Below the pieces are notes generated by a model, which was not told where the DNA came from, searched no databases, and was given only the letters and a program-made list of their open reading frames with translations. Source: an uncultured Lachnospiraceae bacterium (lineage in GTDB: Bacteria > Bacillota > Clostridia > Lachnospirales > Lachnospiraceae). Taken from it: 6,126 nucleotides of DNA. Shown piece after piece: positions 1 through 4,339 of the stretch. The position numbers were made by a program, and so were the translations under genes. Location of the stretch: contig CAJTYN010000175.1 of NCBI GenBank assembly GCA_910584115.1, positions 1-6,126 on the forward strand, written 5' to 3'. How positions within the stretch are numbered: the stretch's first letter is position 1; each line of letters starts with the position of its first letter.

Positions 1-929
1 CCGATCAGCCCCATCATCTCCACATGAGCAGGCACGGAAGAAGATCCGGCGAACTGGGCGTCGGAGTGCATCCGGCCCATGGTATCTGTCATGCCGTAGG
101 AAGCCGGTCCGGCCGCCATGTTGTCGGGATGCAGCGTACGTCCGGTGCCGCCGCCGGATGCCACGGAGAAATATTTCTTGCCTTTTTCCGTACATTCTTT
201 CTTATATGTCCCGGCTACAGGATGCTGGAAACGTGTGGGGTTGGTGGAGTTTCCGGTGATGGACACGTCCACGCCCTCTTTCCACATGATCGCAACGCCC
301 TCGACCACGTCGTTTGCGCCGTAGCAGTTTACTTTAGCTCGGGGGCCGTTGGAGTATGCTTTGCGGAACACTTCCTTCAGTTCCCCTGTGTGGTAGTCGT
401 AGTCTGTCTCCACATATGTAAATCCGTTGATCCGGGCGATGATCTGCGCCGCGTCTTTGCCCAGGCCGTTCAAGATCACGCGCAGGGGTTTCTGGCGGAC
501 TTTATTTGCCTTTTCCGCGATCCCGATGGCGCCTTCCGCGGCGGCAAATGACTCATGGCCGGCCAGGAAGCAGAAACAGTCCGTACTCTCCTCCAGGAGC
601 ATCTTGCCCAGGTTGCCGTGGCCCAAGCCCACTTTACGCTGATCCGCGACAGAACCGGGGATGCAGAAAGACTGTAAGCCTTCCCCGATGGCGGCGGCAG
701 CGTCTGCGGCCCGTTTGCAGCCTTTTTTGATCGCGATCGCCGCGCCCACTGTGTATGCCCATTTGGCGTTCTCAAAACAGATCGGCTGGATGCTCTCCAC
801 CAGCTTGTACACATCCAGGCCGACGGCCTTGGTCACTTCCGCCGTCTCCTCGATCGAATGCATCCCGTACTCTTCCAGTTTAGCCAGGACCTGTTTTTCC
901 CTTCTCTCATATGATTCAAATAAAGCCAT
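1..929 (-). CDS. GGGtGRT family protein (C-terminus cut off by window edge)
   Basis: I translated this gene by hand from ATG at 929: 309 codons stay open to the window edge with no stop or frameshift. An AGGAGG site lies 6-7 nt before the ATG. The diagnostic GGGTGRT motif is at residues 259-265, followed by a highly conserved-looking stretch (HPDNMAAGPASYGMTD). This matches the Pfam family named GGGtGRT, whose members I recall as about 330 residues, so roughly 20-25 residues should be missing. The family has no established biochemical role. Glycine-rich segments occur around residues 102-110 (GLGHGNLGK) and 123-137. Seven cysteines are visible (51, 71, 89, 118, 120, 202, 246), including a CFC pair at 118-120. 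There is no signal peptide or membrane segment, so it is probably cytosolic. It lies 57 bp downstream of a NifU-like scaffold gene, a pairing I recall from other Clostridia, which suggests a link to Fe-S or redox metabolism. That link is inference. Confidence 0.9.
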   Translation of the reverse strand, partial: MALFESYERREKQVLAKLEEYGMHSIEETAEVTKAVGLDVYKLVESIQPICFENAKWAYTVGAAIAIKKGCKRAADAAAAIGEGLQSFCIPGSVADQRKVGLGHGNLGKMLLEESTDCFCFLAGHESFAAAEGAIGIAEKANKVRQKPLRVILNGLGKDAAQIIARINGFTYVETDYDYHTGELKEVFRKAYSNGPRAKVNCYGANDVVEGVAIMWKEGVDVSITGNSTNPTRFQHPVAGTYKKECTEKGKKYFSVASGGGTGRTLHPDNMAAGPASYGMTDTMGRMHSDAQFAGSSSVPAHVEMMGLI

Positions 930-986
930 TCTCTTATCCTCCTGATCATCTTTCTGACAAAATATGTAACACTTCCCTGACCGCGC

Positions 987-1679
987 CTATTCCTTCCTCG
1001 GATCGATGATCTTCACCGCATCGTCCACACGGCCGTACTGCCCTTTTGCCTTCTCCAGGGCCGTATTGGCGTCATCGCCCGCCTTGATGAAATCCATCAT
1101 CTTGCCAAAGTTCACATACTGATAGCCGATGATCTCGTCGTCTTCATTCAGAGCGATGCCTGTCACATAACCATCTGTCATTTCCAGATAACGGGGGCCT
1201 TTTTTCACAGTCCCGTACATGGTCCCGATCTGGGAGCGCAGACCCTTGCCCAGGTCTTCGAGTCCCGCGCCGATGACCAGTCCATCTTCGGAAAATGCGC
1301 TCTGGCTCCTCCCGTATACGATCTGCAGGAACAGTTCTCTCATTGCCGTATTGATCGCATCACATACAAGATCGGTATTCAGCGCTTCCAGGATCGTCCT
1401 GCCCGGGAGGATCTCAGAGGCCATGGCGGCTGAATGGGTCATACCGGAACATCCCAGAGTCTCCACCAGCGCTTCCTGGATGATCCCGTCCTTGACATTC
1501 AAGGTCAGCTTGCAGGCGCCCTGCTGCGGCGCGCACCAGCCCACACCGTGTGTAAACCCGGAAATGTCTTTGACTTCTTTTGCCTTTACCCACTTCGCCT
1601 CTTCTGGGATCGGAGCCGCACCGTGGGCCACGCCCTGTGCCACCGGACACATCATTTCAACCTCATGTGAATAAATCAT
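987..1679 (-). CDS. NifU/IscU-like iron-sulfur cluster assembly scaffold protein
   Basis: This is a 230-residue protein starting MIYSHEVEMM. The ATG at 1679 is chosen because AAAGGAG lies 7 nt upstream; the longer frame up to 1781 begins with TTG, has no ribosome site and runs through intergenic DNA. Residues about 40-125 resemble the NifU N-terminal/IscU fold. Candidate cluster ligands are C49 (GVGWCAP), C77 (LGCSGM, matching the GCGSA loop of IscU) and C106 (TDLVCDAI). C11 and C56 are additional cysteines. C49 lies further from the following KLTL strand than the first IscU cysteine does, so the first ligand loop is extended. The C-terminal 100 residues (TMYGTVKKGPRY, YGRVDD) are not part of canonical IscU, and no CxxC Nfu domain is present. 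IscU-type proteins assemble Fe-S clusters and pass them to acceptors. No cysteine desulfurase is in the window, so the sulfur source is not shown. Probably cotranscribed with the GGGtGRT gene downstream. Confidence 0.88.
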   Translation of the reverse strand: MIYSHEVEMMCPVAQGVAHGAAPIPEEAKWVKAKEVKDISGFTHGVGWCAPQQGACKLTLNVKDGIIQEALVETLGCSGMTHSAAMASEILPGRTILEALNTDLVCDAINTAMRELFLQIVYGRSQSAFSEDGLVIGAGLEDLGKGLRSQIGTMYGTVKKGPRYLEMTDGYVTGIALNEDDEIIGYQYVNFGKMMDFIKAGDDANTALEKAKGQYGRVDDAVKIIDPRKE

Positions 1680-1686
1680 TTTACTA

Positions 1687-1693
1687 CTCCTTT
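1687..1693 (-). promoter_or_regulatory. Ribosome binding site that sets the NifU-like start
   Basis: On the minus strand AAAGGAG stands 7 nt before the ATG at 1679. The upstream in-frame alternative is a TTG at 1781 without any purine-rich site, so this element decides the start. Confidence 0.8.
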
Positions 1694-1696
1694 CGA

Positions 1697-1710
1697 TGAT
1701 AGATCGATCA
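1697..1710. promoter_or_regulatory. Imperfect 14-bp inverted repeat upstream of the NifU-like gene
   Basis: On the minus strand TGATCGA is followed directly by TCTATCA, 6 of 7 positions being symmetrical. It sits just upstream of the ribosome site, where a repressor operator could lie. GATC-containing words are very common in this window, so chance is a real alternative. No convincing sigma-A promoter was found in the 82-bp gap around it. Confidence 0.25.
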
Positions 1711-1761
1711 ACAGTATTTTTTTTCCAATCTATTTTCTCATATAATCCCGGATTCGTCCAG

Positions 1762-2418
1762 CTAAAATTCTTTTTTCTCAAAGATCTTCACAGACAGCAG
1801 GTAGGATATGCCCAGGAGGAGCAGACAGAAGATAAAGACGACAAGGGCGCCATAGCAGAGCATCTGTTCTTCCGTGAACATCCGCCCCGCCGCCCGGGTC
1901 AGCTCCTCAAGGGCCGGGATCTCGATCAGCCGCACGCTCAGGAAGACAACGACCACCGGGAGCGCGATCATCCCCAGCAGGACGATGCGGGCTTTCTCCA
2001 CGCCGTATCTGTAAGAGACTGGGATCAGGATACTCGTATAGAAGAGATAGAGACCTAAGACCACGGCCATCTCCGCCAGCCAGATCTCACTCGCCTGCCC
2101 GTTGATCAGACGGCCCAAGATCTCGCTGATCAGGGAACATGCGAACATCAGGAGCGCGCCCACCATGTGTATGAGATACCTCGCCTGAACATAGGTCCTG
2201 CGGCCCACGGGGCAGGACAGCATATAGGCATAGCCCCCGGCCTCGTCCGTCGGGAACGCGGCAAATCCGAAGTTGAGCCCGATCACCAGCGACATCCACA
2301 TGGCGTAATGGGAATTTCCCGTACTGATCCCGAAGATCATGAAAAACGCCATCAAGAGCAGATATTGACGCGCATATCCTTTTAGACAATACAGATCTTT
2401 TAAGATCAAACCTTTCAT
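1762..2418 (-). CDS. ABC-2 type transporter permease
   Basis: This 218-residue membrane protein begins MKGLILKDLY, typical of the short ABC-2 permeases found beside YtrA-type regulators. Six hydrophobic segments are visible at about residues 17-33, 37-55, 80-101, 111-135, 143-163 and 187-208. The loop YMLSCPVGRRTYVQARYL (65-82), between the second and third segments, is a family hallmark. No large extracellular domain is present. The ATG at 2418 overlaps the stop of the ATPase gene (ATGA), and AAAGGAG lies 7 nt upstream, inside the ATPase coding region, so the two are translationally coupled. It most likely dimerises and pairs with that ATPase to form an exporter. The substrate is unknown; related cassettes have been linked to cell-envelope stress and antimicrobial peptides, but nothing in this sequence fixes the cargo. 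No terminator is visible after its stop. Confidence 0.88.
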   Translation of the reverse strand: MKGLILKDLYCLKGYARQYLLLMAFFMIFGISTGNSHYAMWMSLVIGLNFGFAAFPTDEAGGYAYMLSCPVGRRTYVQARYLIHMVGALLMFACSLISEILGRLINGQASEIWLAEMAVVLGLYLFYTSILIPVSYRYGVEKARIVLLGMIALPVVVVFLSVRLIEIPALEELTRAAGRMFTEEQMLCYGALVVFIFCLLLLGISYLLSVKIFEKKEF

Positions 2419-3275
2419 TTCGGCTCTCCTTTCACATGAAACAAGATGATCTCCTCGATGCTCGTGCTATCCACCGTATAGTCCCGGTACTCCCGCTCAA
2501 ATCTCTCCCGGTCGCAGATCAGGACCTCGCAGCCGAACTGGCTCTTTCGCACGCCCCGCACATAGGATCCGGGGATCTTCCGGTATTCTTCCTGTGTACA
2601 GCGGACGACCCCGAAGCTGTAGAGCAGCGCGTCTTTGTCCATATAGAAACGCAGCTTTCCCTGGTGGAGAAAAGCGATGTAGTCGGCAACTTTTTCCAGA
2701 TCGCTGATGATGTGGGAGGAGATCAGCACCGTGTGCTCCTCGTCCTGGATGAAATCCAATAAAATGTCCAGGATATCGTCCCGCACCACCGGATCCAGGC
2801 CGCTGGTGGCCTCGTCAAAGATCAGTAGCTTCGCCTGGTGGGACAGAGCCACGGCCAAGTCCAGCTTCATCTTCATCCCCTTGGAATAATCCTTGATCAT
2901 CTTGCGCCCGTCGATCTGAAACTCTTTCAGATATCTCTCGTACTGATCCTCCTGCCAGCTGCTGAAAAGATCGCGCATACAGTTCCCGAACTGACGCGCG
3001 TCCATCCGGGCGGCGAATTCCACGCCGGATAAGATGACCCCCACCGCGTCTTTCCACTGGGGCGTCAGGTCCTGGATCCTCTTCCCATCTATGATGATCT
3101 CGCCTTCATCGATCTGGATCAGCTGCAGGATGGTTTTGATCAGCGTGGTCTTGCCGGCCCCGTTCTCACCCACCAGCCCTACGATGCACCCTCTGGGGAT
3201 ATCCATGGTGATGTGATCCAGCGTAAATCCCCCGTATCGTTTCGTCACGTCCTTTAAACTGATAGCAGCTTCCAT
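2415..3275 (-). CDS. ABC transporter ATP-binding protein (YtrB-like)
   Basis: This 286-residue cytosolic ATPase carries Walker A GENGAGKT at 36-43, Walker B LLIFDEAT at 150-157 (D154, catalytic E155), D-loop SGLD at 158-161 and the switch histidine H188 in SSHIISDLEKVAD. The ABC signature reads YSKGM (130-134) instead of LSGGQ, a variant common in the subfamily that partners small ABC-2 permeases. Residues about 215-286 form a C-terminal extension past the nucleotide-binding domain. The ATG at 3275 has GAGGAGGT 6 nt upstream, inside the last codons of the GntR gene, which ends only 2 bp before this start. The gene overlaps the permease downstream by 4 bp. It supplies ATP hydrolysis for export by that permease. 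Both catalytic motifs are intact, so it should be active. Confidence 0.93.
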   Translation of the reverse strand: MEAAISLKDVTKRYGGFTLDHITMDIPRGCIVGLVGENGAGKTTLIKTILQLIQIDEGEIIIDGKRIQDLTPQWKDAVGVILSGVEFAARMDARQFGNCMRDLFSSWQEDQYERYLKEFQIDGRKMIKDYSKGMKMKLDLAVALSHQAKLLIFDEATSGLDPVVRDDILDILLDFIQDEEHTVLISSHIISDLEKVADYIAFLHQGKLRFYMDKDALLYSFGVVRCTQEEYRKIPGSYVRGVRKSQFGCEVLICDRERFEREYRDYTVDSTSIEEIILFHVKGEPK

Positions 3276-3277
3276 CG

Positions 3278-3652
3278 TTATACCTCCTCAAATAGCATCT
3301 CCAGGATCTCTATGACTTCCTCCCGGGTGATCCCCGCCTGCCGGGCCTGCCGCACGGCCATTTCCAGATGGTCTTCCACCTGTTTCAGATGTTCCTCCCA
3401 CAAGAGTTCCTGATCCGTGTCCGCCACATAACTCCCTTTGCCCACCACCGTGTAGATGAAACCGTCCTTCTCCAGGTCTTCGTAGGCCCGTTTCGTGGTG
3501 ATCACGCTGATGCGCAGCTCCTTGGCCAGCAGCCGCATGGACGGCAACATATCATGGGGCTTGAGCTCGCCGGTCAGGATCAGCTTTTTCAACTGGGACG
3601 AGATCTGTTCGTAAATGGGCCTGCCGCTGGAATTGCTGATGATGATGTTCAT
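3278..3652 (-). CDS. GntR family transcriptional regulator, YtrA-type
   Basis: This is a 124-residue protein with an N-terminal GntR winged helix-turn-helix (about residues 10-78). It includes PIYEQISSQLKKLI, the recognition region SMRLLAKELRISVITTKRAYEDLE and the wing FIYTVVGKGSYVA. The remainder (about 82-123) is a short two-helix tail, far too small for an FadR, HutC or MocR effector domain, which places it in the YtrA subfamily. Such regulators usually repress their own operon with an ABC transporter. GAGGAGG lies 7 nt before the ATG at 3652. It is the first gene of the operon, and a perfect palindrome overlapping its -10 box is the obvious binding site. The inducing signal is unknown; with so small a tail, a ligand pocket is not obvious. 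Confidence 0.94.
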   Translation of the reverse strand: MNIIISNSSGRPIYEQISSQLKKLILTGELKPHDMLPSMRLLAKELRISVITTKRAYEDLEKDGFIYTVVGKGSYVADTDQELLWEEHLKQVEDHLEMAVRQARQAGITREEVIEILEMLFEEV

Positions 3653-3700
3653 GGCAGATCCTCCTCGCCAAATTGTACATAGTGTATCTTGTTTATTTAT

Positions 3701-3721
3701 TGTATATATTTAATATATACA
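3701..3721. promoter_or_regulatory. Perfect 21-bp palindrome, probable GntR/YtrA operator
   Basis: Arms TGTATATATT and AATATATACA are exact reverse complements around a single central T. The right arm covers the -10 hexamer (3712-3717), so a bound regulator would block RNA polymerase. It lies about 50 bp before the GntR start codon. AT-only symmetry can arise by chance, but the outer TGT/ACA ends, the exact 10-bp arms and the position argue for an operator. Confidence 0.7.
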
Positions 3722-3740
3722 TATATACCCACACTGTCAA
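3712..3740 (-). promoter_or_regulatory. Sigma-A promoter of the GntR-ABC operon
   Basis: On the minus strand the -35 is a perfect TTGACA (3735-3740), the spacer is exactly 17 bp and the -10 is TATATT (3712-3717), one mismatch from consensus. Transcription should start near 3705, leaving an untranslated leader of about 50 nt. A promoter this strong needs control, which fits the overlapping palindrome. Confidence 0.82.
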
Positions 3741-3759
3741 GAGCTTTCTATTATATTTT

Positions 3760-3802
3760 AAAAAAATGCCGCCAGAGGGATATCTTTTTCCCCTGACGAC
3801 AT
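3760..3802 (-). terminator. Intrinsic terminator after the lipoprotein gene
   Basis: In the minus-strand transcript, ATGTCGTCAGGGG pairs with CCCTCTGGCGGCAT to give a 13-bp stem with an 11-nt loop, followed directly by seven T. Three of the pairs are G-U wobbles that exist only in minus-strand RNA; in plus-strand RNA they would be C-A mismatches, so the hairpin is directional. It separates the helicase/lipoprotein unit from the GntR operon. Confidence 0.87.
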
Positions 3803-3850
3803 CTTTATCTTCATTTTGACCTTAAGTCATCCCCCGCTCCGCATACATGC

Positions 3851-4306
3851 TCAAGGATCGCAGGTATAACACGCGGAGTATCCCTGCGCTATGAGTTCTT
3901 CTCTCGTTCCATCAAATTCTCCGTAATTATGCGGTGCGATATAAGACACCTTTTCACATGATGGATCATGGAACAATCTTGTGTTCGTATTCAATATATA
4001 ATGGCCTGTGTTTTGCTGCTGCGCGCCCGGATCTGCTGCTGTAGCCGGAGCAGCCGCCGCAGGGGCAGCCTCTTCCGGTCCCTGGGTAGTTTCCGGGACG
4101 TTATCCTCTTTTGTTTCCTCATCTGTGTCGGTCTTTTCTTTGACCTTGATCTTCCCCTCTTTGATAAGATCTGACCTCATCGGTGCCCGCGTAGCGACAG
4201 CAGCCTCTTCCGCCCCATCGCCTTGCGACTGGCACCCTCCAGCAAAGATCGCCAGCGCTAGGATGCCTATGGATAAAATGGTCCGGATCTTATTTTGACA
4301 TTTCAT
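3851..4306 (-). CDS. Small secreted lipoprotein with C-terminal Cys/His (putative metal-binding) module
   Basis: This 151-residue protein starts at ATG 4306, with AAGGAGG 5 nt upstream. An in-frame TTG at 4324 is rejected because it would place that site inside the coding region. Residues 1-24 form a signal peptide (basic KIR, then a hydrophobic run) ending in the lipobox AGGC, with C25 as the lipidated cysteine. An acidic, then Ala/Pro/Gln-rich low-complexity stretch (about 30-100) looks like a disordered spacer. The last 50 residues form a small domain opening HYILNTNTRLFHDPSC, then TREELIAQGYSACYTCDP. H113, C117, C146 and C149 could bind zinc. I recall the same tail at the C-terminus of extracellular nucleases and ComEC/metallo-beta-lactamase-type proteins in Clostridia, but no enzyme domain is present here. 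Function is unknown; a surface-anchored binding module is the best guess. It is 33 bp after the helicase and may share its transcript. Confidence 0.85.
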   Translation of the reverse strand: MKCQNKIRTILSIGILALAIFAGGCQSQGDGAEEAAVATRAPMRSDLIKEGKIKVKEKTDTDEETKEDNVPETTQGPEEAAPAAAAPATAADPGAQQQNTGHYILNTNTRLFHDPSCEKVSYIAPHNYGEFDGTREELIAQGYSACYTCDP

Positions 4307-4339
4307 GGCTTCCTCCTTACCCAATATCTTTATCTCATC

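Noticed and set aside
24..551. A 175-codon plus-strand open frame, and others like it opposite the helicase (5297-5830) and the NifU-like gene (1219-1674).
   Set aside because: They lie fully antisense to well-supported genes, their compositions are unlike real proteins and they lack ribosome sites; GC-rich coding DNA commonly gives such shadows.
1741..1746. A TATAAT on the plus strand as a promoter -10.
   Set aside because: The sequence 17 bp upstream is a run of T with no -35 likeness, and no plus-strand gene follows.
1680..1781. A 34-residue N-terminal extension of the NifU-like protein, in frame from a TTG at 1781.
   Set aside because: The extension has no ribosome site, overlaps the end of the permease gene and runs through AT-rich intergenic DNA; ATG at 1679 has a strong site at the right distance and begins with family-typical residues.
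3676..3686. A second short dyad (TACA, 3 nt, TGTA) as another GntR operator in the leader.
   Set aside because: Arms of four bases in AT-rich DNA are expected by chance, and the sequence does not match the 21-bp palindrome well.
4307..4324. Lipoprotein start at TTG 4324, giving a MGKEEA prefix.
   Set aside because: Those six codons are the ribosome binding site of ATG 4306 read as protein, and no purine-rich site precedes the TTG.
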